Positions 1 to 10,500 of a stretch of DNA of 64,000 bases are shown here, in pieces (within the stretch, counting starts at the first letter, position 1; the number at the start of each line of letters is the position of its first letter). The notes under the pieces were generated by a model. That model saw nothing but the letters and a program-made list of their open reading frames with translations. It was not told where the DNA came from and did no database searches. The position numbers were made by a program, and so were the translations under genes. Source of the stretch: Aplidium turbinatum (lineage: Eukaryota > Chordata > Ascidiacea > Aplousobranchia > Polyclinidae); the NCBI GenBank assembly GCA_918807975.1, contig OU964918.1, positions 23,048,477 to 23,112,476 on the forward strand, written 5' to 3'.

Positions 1-210
1 CTAACACCAGAACACTTATTATTGTAAACCCAACTTTTGCAAATGGTGTAGAATATCGAATTACACCCAATGCATCATCCACATACACCGCATTCGCATT
101 GGAATTTTCCAATATCCTTCTGCAGGCAGCTAACATTACAATTATTATGTAGGGCCTTGGTCTTTTTCATGTTAACACTTCTTCTTCGTCGTATGAGCTG
201 TTCTTCCGGA

Positions 211-2088
211 CTATATGTTTGAGCATGATGTCATCAGCCACTCGACAGTTTCGTCATCCAGGGCCTTCAGTCCAAGCATTCCATGTGGTGGTTGATGGAT
301 TGGGCAGTCATGGACGACATGATCTACTGTTTGGTCTGTGGCGCCACACTCGCATCCCGGTGAGGAAGCCAGGCCCCATCTGCACATGTCTGAACGAAAG
401 CGACCGACGCCGGTTCGTAGGCGGTTAAGCCGGACCCACGCAAGCCTTGCGAGGGGCATTCCCGGGGGGTGGGGATCGACGTCGGGTAGGAAATCACTGA
501 GTCGTAAGGTGTTGTTTTGCCACTCCATGTTCCATGTGTAGTTCGTCCAGTGTGCCGCAGTTATTCCAACATCTTCAATGTTGTTCAGAAGCTGTCGTGC
601 GGTGGGCACAAATGGGCGTCTTGATTTCAGTCGCTGCTGTCCTCCAGGTAGGCGCTGGAGTGTACTGTGGAGGAGGTGGTCGGGGTCCAGTGCGCGACGA
701 GCAAGGGAAATCATGGCTCCTTTACGGCGAAGCTCAGCAGGTTGGGTGCCTGCAAGGATGGGAAGGCAGTCCGTTGGAGTGAGACGCAGGCATCCAGTCA
801 CAGTGCGTAGTGCGTCATTGATGGCGGTGTCAATGTGGCGGGTGTGAGAGCTGCGGCACCACACTGGTGCGCAGTACTCAGCGGTAGAATGGACGAGGGC
901 CAAGGTAGCTGTGCGAAGGGTGTTCGCATCAGCTCCCCAGCCGGAACCCGCCAGCCGCCTCAAAAGTGCAACGCGCGCAGATAGTTTTTTGCGCAGTGAC
1001 TCCAGGTGTCGTCGGTACGTGAGTGACCTGTCCAGGGTTACGCCGAGGTAGGTAGGTTCGGCGCAGTAGGGGAGGTGTTCGTCATCGGTGGTAATGTTGA
1101 TCTCACGTTTTGCTTCCTTGTTGTTTAGATGGAAGGCCGCCGACACTGTCTTTGCCTTGCTGAGCTGTAGCTTCCATTTCTGGAGATATGTTGATATAGT
1201 TGACATGTCCTGGCTTAGGTTCCTCTCCATTGACTGCCAATCTCCGGCTGGATGCAGGAGAGCCAGATCGTCTGCATAAGCATACTTCCTGGAGATGGTG
1301 TCAGGCAGGTCGTAGATGTAAGTGTTAAAGAGGAGGGGAGCCAGGACAGAGCCCTGTGGGACGCCGTTCCTGAGTCGACGTAGTCTACTTTGTTGGCCGC
1401 TACCGGTGGAAAGGGTAAAACTGCGGTTTTGCACAAGTTCCATAATCATATGGACCATGTGCCTGTCAGGAAGGAGACGGAGTAGTTTGCAGGTAAGGCC
1501 GCTGTGCCATACAGTGTCGTAGGCAGCCGTGAGATCGACAAACACGGCGCCAGCCTTCTTTTTTGCCGAGAAGCTGTCCTCGATGTCTTGGGTCATCAGA
1601 GTGACCTGGTCTACGGTTGATCTTCCGTGGCGAAATCCGGCTTGTTCCCGAGGAAGCTGAGGGTCTATTATCGGTTCGACACGGGCGTAGATAAGTCTCT
1701 CGAGTATCTTGAAGGGGATACAGGGCAGAGAGATGGGGCGGTAGCTCTTCGGATCTCCTGGGGGCTTCTTCGGCTTTGGGACTGCAACCACTAGGGTTCT
1801 TCTCCAGATTCTTGGGATGCGCAGGTGACGCAAGCAGCAGGAAAGGAAGTTATTTAACCAGGACCTCATAGAGGGGGCAGCTTGGAGTATTAGTTCCGGG
1901 CATAGGTGGTCAAGGCCCGGGGATTTGCCTGGCTTTAGGTGCTGGAGGGCGGAGGCAAATTCTTCTGGGGTAAACTCACCAGAGATGTTGCCCTCGACAG
2001 GTGTTGGGACCTTCCAGAGGTCCGTCATTTCCTTGAGGACGGACTTGTCTGATTCACGGTCTCTCGTTCTGTGCACTCCATTTTTCAC
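211..2088 (-). CDS. LINE reverse transcriptase domain (625 aa)
   Basis: This is the reverse transcriptase half of the LINE, which copies its RNA at a nicked target. Visible motifs in order are GKSPGLDHLCPELI, the YRPISL block, EQAGFRHGRST, the motif A aspartate in FVDLTAAYDTVWH, motif B NGVPQGSVLAPLLFN, motif C YADD (within KYAYADDLALL), and YLGVTLD of the thumb. The C-terminus has a cysteine/histidine cluster (CECGATD...HVVHDCP), typical of the Jockey/CR1/I group, then ends SCSNI. The listed start is an internal codon: the same frame stays open upstream to about 2196, reading SRTAWSTLNNLTGRS, which shows it was continuous with the endonuclease ORF. All catalytic residues are present. No RNase H domain is seen. 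Confidence 0.93.
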   Translation of the reverse strand: MKNGVHRTRDRESDKSVLKEMTDLWKVPTPVEGNISGEFTPEEFASALQHLKPGKSPGLDHLCPELILQAAPSMRSWLNNFLSCCLRHLRIPRIWRRTLVVAVPKPKKPPGDPKSYRPISLPCIPFKILERLIYARVEPIIDPQLPREQAGFRHGRSTVDQVTLMTQDIEDSFSAKKKAGAVFVDLTAAYDTVWHSGLTCKLLRLLPDRHMVHMIMELVQNRSFTLSTGSGQQSRLRRLRNGVPQGSVLAPLLFNTYIYDLPDTISRKYAYADDLALLHPAGDWQSMERNLSQDMSTISTYLQKWKLQLSKAKTVSAAFHLNNKEAKREINITTDDEHLPYCAEPTYLGVTLDRSLTYRRHLESLRKKLSARVALLRRLAGSGWGADANTLRTATLALVHSTAEYCAPVWCRSSHTRHIDTAINDALRTVTGCLRLTPTDCLPILAGTQPAELRRKGAMISLARRALDPDHLLHSTLQRLPGGQQRLKSRRPFVPTARQLLNNIEDVGITAAHWTNYTWNMEWQNNTLRLSDFLPDVDPHPPGMPLARLAWVRLNRLRTGVGRFRSDMCRWGLASSPGCECGATDQTVDHVVHDCPIHQPPHGMLGLKALDDETVEWLMTSCSNI

Positions 2089-2189
2089 AAGTTGTGAGGC
2101 GATGGAATTTGCTGAGATGGGGCATTGGCGACGAGAGGCACGTGATCTGCCAGTGAGGTTGTTGAGTGTACTCCATGCTGTGCGGCTGG

Positions 2190-2268
2190 AGTGCGTGAAG
2201 TCGATTGAGTCTATGGCTCGATTGAGTCTATGAGTCTATGGCTCGTGAAGTCGATTGAGTCAACACTA
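2190..2268. repeat. Local tandem duplication that splits the LINE ORF
   Basis: GTGAAGTCGATTGAGTC occurs twice (near 2193 and 2246), and between the copies CGATTGAGTCTATGGCT-like units are repeated. The duplication lies exactly between the endonuclease and RT frames. On the minus strand both ORFs read SIDFT at this point, which shows where the original protein was continuous. It looks like a replication-slippage expansion and is the only obvious lesion in the element. Confidence 0.75.
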
Positions 2269-3356
2269 TGGCTTCTGTCCAGCGCTTCTTCCTCTTTGAA
2301 TCCAGTCTTGCCAGCAGGGCTGTTGGTGGTGGCGGTGCCCTGGGGGGAACGGAGGAAGTCGCGGTAGAGCCTGTCGCACTCCACATCCCAGCAAGGTATG
2401 TAGTTTTTCCGTCGACCTCGCGGGATGGAGTCTTTTGCCGCAGATATGATTGCATCACAGAAGTCCTGGTAGGCTTCATCCACTTTGATGGTGTGTGGGG
2501 ATGGGAGGTACTGCGTAGCTTCGTTTGTGAGGAAGCTGTAGTATTCCCAATCGACCTTTTTGAAGTTCCATCGCTTGACAGGCTTGCTCGGAATAGGCGT
2601 AGCGAGCAAGGGGGCCGTGATTAGCGAGGGTCGGTGTTGAGACCTTGGGAACTTCTCTAGCACACGTCTGTCCGGCTGGCGATCATCGGGGTCATCACTT
2701 GCGAAAGCCAGGTCTGGGTTCGTGCCAGTGTTCCAACGACCGGAGTGGAAGCTCGGTGCGCCCTTGGGATCGTATAAGAGGGCGAGGTTGTTGTTGGTTG
2801 CCCAAGCGGCCAGACTTTCTCCATCGTTGTTGATGGAGTTGTAGCCCCAGTCAGTGTGGTGGCAGTTAAAATCGCCAGCGTAGAGGCTGGGGTGGGGGAA
2901 CACTGGGATGGCTGTTGATGTTATCCGCGAAAGTGGGGACTTGTAGACATTGACGATGTTGTAGCCTGCTACATCTACACAAAGCCACTCGATCTCCGAT
3001 TGAGCTTGGGATTGGTCAACCAAGGACCAGCTCAGCCGGTCATGGACAAACGTGGTGAGGCCGTGTTTCCTGCTGCATGTTGTGCCTGCGAGTGTGAAGT
3101 TGGTTATTACCAACTTATCCACAGATGTACAGTGAGTCTCCTGGAGGAGGATGATGAGGGCTTGATGCTTGGTGGCCAGGTGCTCGATGATATTGAGCTT
3201 GCTGGCCGTGATGCCCTCGGTGTTCAGCTGCAGTACGGTGGGTTGTCGGTACTTTTTGACAGTGCGAGCACTGCCGTGCCTTGAAAAGGGCATTTCCCTA
3301 CCCACCCTGCGCTGAACAGTCTCATTAGCTCTTGTTTGACAAGCTTCGTTTCGCAT
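2211..3356 (-). CDS. LINE apurinic-type endonuclease domain (381 aa)
   Basis: This is the N-terminal endonuclease half of the same LINE, which nicks target DNA. Exonuclease-endonuclease-phosphatase motifs are in order: LQLNTEG near the N-terminus, LLQETHC (catalytic E), a WLCVDVAGYNIVNVY strand, LYAGDFNCHHTDWG (GDFN), NPDLAFASDD, and SQHRPSLIT (the terminal H). The start is the ATG at 3354-3356; an overlapping frame at 3224-3439 may represent upstream coding that no longer joins. The last residues (SHRLIDSIEP) are not native: they come from the local duplication that separates this ORF from the reverse transcriptase. Confidence 0.88.
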   Translation of the reverse strand: MRNEACQTRANETVQRRVGREMPFSRHGSARTVKKYRQPTVLQLNTEGITASKLNIIEHLATKHQALIILLQETHCTSVDKLVITNFTLAGTTCSRKHGLTTFVHDRLSWSLVDQSQAQSEIEWLCVDVAGYNIVNVYKSPLSRITSTAIPVFPHPSLYAGDFNCHHTDWGYNSINNDGESLAAWATNNNLALLYDPKGAPSFHSGRWNTGTNPDLAFASDDPDDRQPDRRVLEKFPRSQHRPSLITAPLLATPIPSKPVKRWNFKKVDWEYYSFLTNEATQYLPSPHTIKVDEAYQDFCDAIISAAKDSIPRGRRKNYIPCWDVECDRLYRDFLRSPQGTATTNSPAGKTGFKEEEALDRSHSVDSIDFTSHRLIDSIEP

Positions 3357-3973
3357 ACGTATTTTGTATAATTTTGTATGTTACTGACGGGGGGGACCAC
3401 ATGAAGGTGCTTGTCTTCCTCCCCTCTCGTCAGTAACATACTGTTAACACTAAGTTAACACTAAGTCAATGTTAACACTAAGTCAATGTGACTCCAGACC
3501 GACCTTCCAAGCAGTAAATTTTTGCTCCAGTTCCAGAAGTGAGTCAGCAAAAAGCAATTTATGGTGGCATCCTGTGCGAAAACCACGAGATAAAGCTTTT
3601 ATTACAATTAAAAATAACAAAACTGTCCCTGGTGCACTCCAACCGTGACTTCAAACTCAGGGTTATGACTACCATTTATTTGGATGTTAGATTTTGCTAC
3701 ACGATACATGGCTCTTATCACGGCTGCAATTTTTGTTTTTTTTGTCGGCAATCCCGCTTGACATGCGCCGTCACTATTCGACAAACGCCGAGCCTTATGC
3801 AAAAAAGGAATAAAACTGAGAGAGGACATCAAGTCTGGAACAATGCGTGGGGAACATCACGTGATACAATCATAAGAGTGACGACTTATGTAAATTTCCT
3901 TGCGACAGGTACTTCAAAGCAAGGTCTAAAGCGACGCATCGTGCGAGATATTCCCAAGGCGTCCACGCTGCCA

Positions 3974-4047
3974 TTTTGAACACTGCAGGAAAATGCTTTG
4001 ATTGAAGTTCTAACGCTTGGCATCAAACATTTTGCCATATATGTTTC
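3974..4047 (+). repeat. Direct repeat, copy 1 (74 bp)
   Basis: It matches 4301-4374 in the same orientation, with both copies starting TTTTGAACACTGC and ending CGTTTC or TGTTTC. The spacing of 327 bp would suit a very small element or a local duplication. The origin is unknown. Confidence 0.7.
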
Positions 4048-4300
4048 GTGCTATTTGACATAATGGATTTCTTTTATGGATGAAATAACTTCAGCTACTT
4101 TTAGTTGGCAACGTCTATGCCAGTTTGTATTTAGCCATATAAGCCAATTAACAATATTGCTCTGTTAAAATGACTCTGTTGGATACTTGTTACAAAAGTT
4201 TTTCATATCTAGAAAGCAGCCTAGTTTTCGACCAGATGTTCAGAAATACAGATGAAAAAGCCGCTATTTTTATGGGAAGGAGTTCTCTTCCAGAAGAACA

Positions 4301-4374
4301 TTTTGAACACTGCGGGAAAATGTTTTGATCGAAGTTCTAACGCCTGGCATCAAACATTTTGCCACACACGTTTC
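4301..4374 (+). repeat. Direct repeat, copy 2 (74 bp)
   Basis: This is the second copy of the segment at 3974-4047, differing at scattered single bases, most of them transitions (for example CAGG/CGGG and GCTTGG/GCCTGG). Confidence 0.7.
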
Positions 4375-4741
4375 AAACACCTACAAGTGATAAGCTCTGG
4401 TTTTCGCCATCTTCTAGAGTCCGCGGGTAGCCGGGTACGGCGTTTAACCAGGAACACCTCATTTCACTGTACCACACGCTTCATCAGCACCTAGCATCTG
4501 AAGAGCCGTTTCCTTCAATTGAAAGTTTGTGGTACAACGTCATCACAAAGGAAAAAAATTACCAGGATTTAAGTGAGCTCATGCACTTCTGCTTGAAGTA
4601 CCTGGTGCGCTGTTGCAACAAACGTTTCGTCGAGCCTTTCTGCTCCAGCAGCACGACTCACGATTAAGGCTGATGTCTGACCTACCGATTTCACTGGAGA
4701 AACCATTGTTGCGAAAAGCACTTAACTGCCTGTTCCCAACG

Positions 4742-5133
4742 TAGCCGGTCGTTTGGTCGACAGACATTTAGTCGACAGTCATTTGGTCGACAGACATTTG
4801 GTTGACAGGACGTTTGGTCGACAGACATTTGGTCAACAGACATTTGGTCGACAAGACATTTGGTCGACAGGACATTTGGTCTACAAGACATTTGATCGAC
4901 AAGACATTTGGTCGACAAGACATTTAGTCGACAGGACATTTGGTTGACAGGACATTTGGGTTAGGTTAGAGTTAGGGTTAGGTAACCCTGGGTTAGGGTT
5001 AGAGTTAGGTTAGGGTTAGTTAACCCTAACCCTAAAATGAATCGTTCTGTCGACCAAATGTCCTGTCGACTTAACGTCCTGTTGACTAAATGTCTTGTCG
5101 ACCAAATGTCTGTCGACCAAATGGCCGGGTACC
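4742..5133. mobile_element. Foldback element with 16-bp minisatellite arms (GGTCGACAGGACATTT family)
   Basis: The left arm is about 13 copies of a unit like CATTTGGTCGACAGGA; the right arm carries the same unit in reverse complement (TCCTGTCGACCAAATG). The outer ends pair as GTAGCCGGTCGTTTGG against the complement of CCAAATGGCCGGGTACC. The flanks GTTCCCAAC (4732-4740) and GTTCCCAAA (5134-5142) look like a 9-bp target duplication with one difference. The centre is telomere-like sequence. There is no coding capacity, so it must be mobilised in trans. Its design matches the element at 45245-48278 and the arms of the MULE at 28289-29485. Confidence 0.8.
4959..5034. repeat. Telomere-like TTAGGG repeats in the foldback core
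   Basis: GGGTTAGGTTAGAGTTAGGG-type sequence runs first in the TTAGGG sense, then turns to TAACCCTAACCC. It is degenerate (TTAGGG, TTAGAG, TTAGG) and only about 75 bp long, so it is an internal telomere-like tract, not a chromosome end. Confidence 0.8.
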
Positions 5134-5286
5134 GTTCCCAAACGGTTTCCTGAGTGACCAGTCTGCCCTTTCTAGGGAAGCACTGTTTCGAACATATGGA
5201 GATAGGCCTAGAAAAAGGTGGCTGAAACAAAGCATGTCTCCACTAAACCCAGTTAACATATCACAGCTAGTGAGGATCTTCTAAGC

Positions 5287-5951
5287 CAGTGGTTCCCAAC
5301 CTTTTTTATCCTGTAGAGTTGTAGATCCTTTTAGTCGATATTAAATCTAAGTTTTTCCCTACAAATTTATTTTATTAAAAACTCGTTTACATTAATATTT
5401 TAATTTAAGTCTTAGAAGAGAAAGTAAACTTTCATTAGTAATAAGCTCTTAGTCTTAAGCCTCTACTGAGCCTTAAGCCTCTACTGAGCTTTAAGCCTCC
5501 TTGTAATACTAAAATAATTAAAATTGCAATAAAAAATGTTTTCCATCACAAGTTTGAGCACTATAATATCTTGATGACATGAAAAACAATTCCTCTCCTA
5601 CTGTATCAGCTACCTAAAATTCTTTGCGTGTGATTGCTCACTTTCCCAAACAGGCTCTAATTATGATATAACGGTGTGTAGTACTAGTATCTGTGACTAC
5701 ACAATTGCTTTGTTTACTCTTTTCTTTACCTATTGATACTTTCAACTTTTGAGTGAGAGATATGAAGTCGCAAAGGTTTAGTTAGTGTGTGAAAGCATGG
5801 TAATTAAAAAAAAGATTTGAACACACTCTAAAGCTCTAGTTTAGGCCAACTTGCTCGGCTTAAAAAGCTTTACAATCCTAAAACTAAATTTCCCTCTGCA
5901 AATTGCAAAATTCCCCCTAGTGGAGAATTCTTTCCTTGTTGAGAATCACTG
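5287..5951. mobile_element. Non-autonomous hAT element (MITE)
   Basis: The ends are CAGTGGTTCCCAACC on the left and GTTGAGAATCACTG on the right, the usual form of hAT termini. Flanks TTCTAAGC (5279-5286) and TTTTAAGC (5952-5959) form an 8-bp target duplication with one difference. The interior is AT-rich with no transposase. Confidence 0.75.
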
Positions 5952-6024
5952 TTTTAAGCGTTCAAAAGACAAAAGAAAAGAAAATATGACTGAAACTTGC
6001 TTGCTGGAATATTTAGATCATAAC

Positions 6025-7050
6025 AACACTCTACACTGATTGCCCACGAACTTGCTGGACTGGGCATTGGTATTGTCGCTATCAGCGAAGCTCGCTTCCC
6101 TAATGAAGGCAGCTTTATAGAACATGTTGTTTGTTGTCCGATTTTTGGTCTGGCGAACCTCTAGAAGAGTGGTGTTTATAGTCTTTCTGGTTTTTGTTTC
6201 ATGATTAGAAACACCATTCTACGCGAGGGACACTCTGGTCGTGCCATGTCCTTGCGATTCCCACTTGGCTGTGATCACTACGCAACACTTGTTACTGTCT
6301 ATATTCCAACTCGGAACAATCTGAAAAGGAAAGATTTTATGCTTGCTTGTTCCATCTCGTATAAAACATCTCTCCCAATAACAAGGTCATAATTCTTGGC
6401 GACTTTAATGCAAGAGTTGGCCATGACTCTGAGACATGGAAAGAGGTATTAAGAGTACATGGTATTAGTCAATCCAATGATAATGGATGTTTTGTTATTG
6501 GAGTTCTGTGCTTAACACCAACTTACCATAACAAACACTTTGTTCCAGCAGAAAAACGGCTAAAAACAACTTGGATGATCTCTTGATCCAAACACTGGCA
6601 TCTCATTGATTACATCCCTGTGCGCCATTATCACACATGTGTAATGCCTAGCGCTGAATGCTTCACTGATCACCGTCTGGTTTGCTGTAAACTAAGGCTC
6701 CATGAAATGAAAAATTTCAAGTAAGGTTGCAATCAAAGTTTGCAAACCCCAATTCCCCCCCCATTTCATCGTCTCCTGATCACTTTTGGGAACATCTAAA
6801 GACAGGTGTGCAACATTCATCTGAAGAAATACTTAGGTTCACCTCTGGGTGTAGATTCACTTTGAGGACACATCTATCTGTCGATTTTCTCAGCTGCCCA
6901 TTAGAACTGAGCTGGACAATGTCATTACGTTAGAAGAAACAATCAAAGTGACAATTCAGTAAAATTTGGAAAAGCTGCAGGTATAGATGGCATACTATCA
7001 GAGATCTGGAAACATGATAAAGAAAGGTCAAGAAACTGTCTGTTAACTAA
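6025..7050 (+). mobile_element. Degenerate RTE-like LINE fragment (endonuclease to start of RT)
   Basis: Three-frame reading shows scattered pieces of an endonuclease of the type often annotated as craniofacial development protein 2-like. IVAISEARFP is near 6070, YATLVTVYIPT near 6280, FGDFN/ARVGHD-like sequence near 6395-6425, and a DHRLV-like site near 6670. GKAAGIDGI-like sequence near 6970 begins an RT domain. There are many stops and frame changes, so the copy is old and inactive. The 5' and 3' ends are not defined. Confidence 0.65.
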
Positions 7051-7346
7051 CTAAATACTCATGTGACACTGAAAAGGGAAGTACAAATTGCTTTAAAAGA
7101 GCCAAAAAATTTTACAGCTCAATTGGCATATATGTCATTATTTTATTACTTTTTAAAACCTCCTAGAGAATCATTAAACCATAATTTGAATAGACCAATT
7201 GATAATAATAATAACCATAATTTTAATGGAGGTTTTAGAAAGTAATAACTATATTTGATGTAATTTGCTCTGCTTGAATTTTTTTGCGTGGCATTGAGCA
7301 CTGTTTGCAGGATTAATACTGTTTATTGTTTATGTTTATTTTTTAG

Positions 7347-7580
7347 GTTTTCAGTCTTCAGCCTGCTCGTCCTGATGAAATTATTTCTTGCATAAGGAAA
7401 GGAGAGTTGTGTGTTGCTTGTTCGCCTAGTCGACAATGGTGTCGTGTTAAAATTATTAAGATATTGAAGCGACCAGAGCGATACACTAATAGATACAACA
7501 ACCTTGATGAGCTCAATGCTTGTAGTAAAGATGATGTGGAAGTCTTATACATTGATTATGGACGAGTGTCAAAAACCAAG
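7347..7580 (+). CDS. Tudor gene exon 1 of those visible (domain A, core)
   Basis: The acceptor is TTATTTTTTAG and the donor is CCAAG/GTGATG; 78 codons, phase 0 at both ends. It encodes the Tudor barrel: GELCVACSPSRQWCRVKI supplies the first strands and VEVLYIDYGRVSKTK the characteristic DYG strand. The Asn that usually follows DYG and contacts dimethylarginine is Arg here, so this domain may not read that mark. An alternative acceptor 15 nt downstream (after TCTTCAG) would also keep the frame. Confidence 0.85.
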
Positions 7581-10500
7581 GTGATGTTTTTGGCTGTGGA
7601 CATTTTTGCTTGTAATTTTTACTTGAAATTTGAAATCTACTTTGCATTTGTGTAAAGCGTTTGTTATTTCAATGTATCCAAGTTCTCATCTTCTCAACCT
7701 GTTTGTGACAATGCAATTATGAAACATGCATCAATGTGCAAGGCTTGTGTATCCTTGCTTGAAACAGTTTTAGTGGTTGTTTCTTAACCAAGTGCATGTC
7801 TTGACCCCGAAAATCTTAAGCAGTTTCCAACGTTGAAGATCTGATTAACAAAATTTACTTTTTATTTCTGGACAATATCAATATTCATGTCTTGTCTGGT
7901 ATCTTATACATCACTCTGTTTCATAAACTAAACATACTAAAGGTAGAAATCAGGGGCGCAACTGGGGGGGCTGCTTAGTCGGCAGTTTTAGAAATTACCT
8001 GGGATGCAGTTGTATCAGAATATCACATGCGTCGCATAAATATTAAATAACAACAAATGACCACAAGTCAACAACAAAAATACTGAAAGCAGCGAAACAA
8101 ACTAACATACAACAATCAAACACAAAACGTGTTTTTTCGAACTGATGTTTTCGCAATAAATTCTGCAATCAGCTTTTCTCTGTCGAGACGATCAACTTTT
8201 TCTTTACCTACGTTAAGCACACACACGTGGTTTAGTCTGGTTTGGTCATTGTTGACATCAAATACGGTACGTCTTGAACCGTCTGAGTGTGCTGATCAAA
8301 CGTTAGGCCTCGCAAGACGTGCATGTTAAGGTCAAGTACAACCGTATGGGGATTGCCACATTCGGAAACATGATTGGTAAGGTATCGTCTTCATGAAGTT
8401 CAACAACATTGTTGTTCTTCCAATGACAACACTGTACGGTTATTACAGTACTGGACAATTTATTATGGATTTTTTTTTGCAATTTCACAGCAAATTTCAG
8501 ATTTTTATTTATAATTGAGAGCACTACAATAAATGTAATAGTGGTTCAAGGCAAAGAAGCTGCAATTCTCCAACATCGGTAATCGGTATTCAACATCACA
8601 TAAAAATGCCGGATTGTGAAGTCATAACGGCGCAAGTCTCTACTACAATGCCAGCAGTTCAGTTGAGCCTTTGTAACGTCCATTATGACGTCACATGTGG
8701 CACTGTTGAATACCGATTGTGTAGAATGGCAGCTTCTTTGCTTTAAGCCACCATTACAATTATTTCCGAGCTCTCAGTTATCGGAAAAAACAAAAAAATT
8801 GAGATTTGCTGTAAAATTGTCCAAAACAAAACTCCATAATAAATTGTCCAGTACTGTATATCAGTGCTCCGCAACCGGTGTGCCACGGCACACCACTGTG
8901 CCGCGAGGCGATGCTAGGTGTGCCGCGAGATTACTATCATCAGAAGATACTTTTTGAAAAGAAAGGAGTTTTTATGCTTTAAAAATTCAAGCTTTACCAC
9001 CGCAAGACAACTCAAACTCTAGCTAGACTTCCCACTGTGCATTTATGGTGTTTTTGTCTCACAATTGAAGTTTTCGCACCAGGAAGACTGCACTAGTTTT
9101 AAAAAAGGCTGGTTAACGTGGTTAGTGTGTTTTTAGAAGTCAGACTAGGTCATTTTGAATTGTCAGTAGTGTTTAATAAACAAATTTGTAATATTAAAAG
9201 CACAGCTGTTCACCTACTACGTTTTGTCAATGGCAACTCCATGACAAACGAGTATTTATTTTGCAAAGAACTTCCAGAACGAACGACTGGTCAGGAATTT
9301 TTAGAGTGACCAATGAGTTTTTCATAACTCATGATAGTTTATCCATTGGAATAACTGCATCAACATTTGCACAGATGGTGCTTCAGCAATGGTGGGCGAA
9401 AGAAAAGGTTCTGCTGCGTGGGTAAAACGACAAAATCCAGCCATTCAACTTACGCATTGCTGTTTACACAGTGAAGCCATGATGATCAAAAATTTGCCAA
9501 CGGAGCTGCCAGAAACAATGAACGACTGTATCCAAATTGATTTCATTAAAGCAAGAACTTTGAATTCAGGAATGTTTTCATTGCTATGCGAAGAAATGGG
9601 ATCAGAACATCAATCACTGCTATTTCATACCTCTGTGCGTTGGCTTTCTCGTGGCAAAGATCTCGCAAGACTTCTAATTCTTATTAAATGAGAACAACCA
9701 TAATTTGTATAAACATCTTTAATGATAATAATCATTGAATTGCCAAACTTGCACGCATGGCCGACGTATTTGATCACTTGCATGAACTCAATATCAAAAT
9801 GCAAGGCAAAGGTGAAAACATACTGACATGTTCTGACAAGATAGGAGGATAGAGAAAATAGTACTCTGGAAAAACGAGTTAAGAAGGGGATCACTGAAAA
9901 TGTTTCCCAGAAGCAACCTAAATAGTATTCATAAAGAATTGGTGTTTGATTTGGCCAAAGAACATTTAACTTTGTTACTTGAGAAATATGACCATTACTT
10001 TTTCACAATTAACATGGAACATACGATTGGATCCGAAATCCTTTTGCGGCTAATGCTAAAATATCAACGCAAGACTTGACTTTGCTTGTTAGAGAAAACT
10101 TTCTTGAACTACGAAATGACAGAACTTTGAGATTAAAATTCAGCGATGTTCCACTTGATGAGTTTTGGATTTCTATTGAAGAAGAATATAAGCAAATTTC
10201 GCAGGCTGCTATTAAAATTCTGCTCCAATTTTGCACTACTTATTTGTGTGAACAAAGTTTTTATACTTTGGTATTGATCAAAAACGATAAAAGGTCCTGC
10301 AAGAAATTGATAGTGAACTTCGAGGTGTTCTTTCAAATATTGAGGCGAACATACAACGACTGTGCTCATTGAAACAAGCGCAAATATCTCATTAAAATAA
10401 ATTATATTATTTTACATTTTAATAATGCGTCGGCCGAATTGTGCCGTGAGTAAATAAAGGTTGCGGAGCACTGCTGTATATGGACCCTAAACCTCAGGCA

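Larger units (their letters stand above)
180..3442 (-). mobile_element. Nearly complete non-LTR retrotransposon (LINE), Jockey/Nimb-like
   Basis: A minus-strand LINE encodes an APE-type endonuclease followed by a reverse transcriptase, so its 5' end is at high coordinates. The 3' tail on the minus strand is a short (GAA)-like run near 180-196. The element is flanked by ATGTTAACACT (169-179 on the left; 3469-3479 on the right), and GTTAACACTAAG recurs three times between 3443 and 3480, so the target duplication has been locally expanded. The single polyprotein expected of the clade is split in two by a short local duplication near 2196-2268; otherwise both domains are open, so the copy is probably young. 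The clade is assigned from the RT motifs and the cysteine-rich C-terminus and is tentative. Related fragments occur at 36157-36905, 52376-52960 and perhaps 58385-58545. Confidence 0.92.
3443..4741. other. Region without a recognised gene; one direct repeat pair
   Basis: No convincing gene is seen. Open frames here (for example 3539-3979) have no recognisable family. A 74-bp segment beginning TTTTGAACACTGC is present twice in the same orientation (3974-4047 and 4301-4374) with a few differences. This may be the remains of an element with direct terminal repeats, or a tandem duplication. Confidence 0.5.
4500..5283 (+). other. Protein-like remnant of unknown family, interrupted by a foldback element
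   Basis: Translations on both sides of the foldback at 4742-5133 look protein-like. The left side (about 4500-4640) contains EEPFPSIESLWYNVITKEKN and DLSELMHFCLKYLVRCC; the right side (5143-5283) contains DQSALSREALFRTYGDRP then RKRWLKQ and a stop. The left part has in-frame stops, so it is a pseudogene. The style suggests a transposon protein, possibly hAT-like, but I do not recognise the family. Confidence 0.35.

Noticed and set aside
3539-3979. 146-codon plus-strand frame
   Set aside because: No domain, no splice context and it lies in repeat-bearing sequence; likely chance.
4959-5034. A true telomere or chromosome end
   Set aside because: The tract is about 75 bp, degenerate, in both orientations and flanked by transposon arms on both sides.
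4742-5133. CRISPR-like array of 16-bp repeats
   Set aside because: Repeats are contiguous without unique spacers, are inverted around a centre and sit in an animal genome; this is a foldback transposon.
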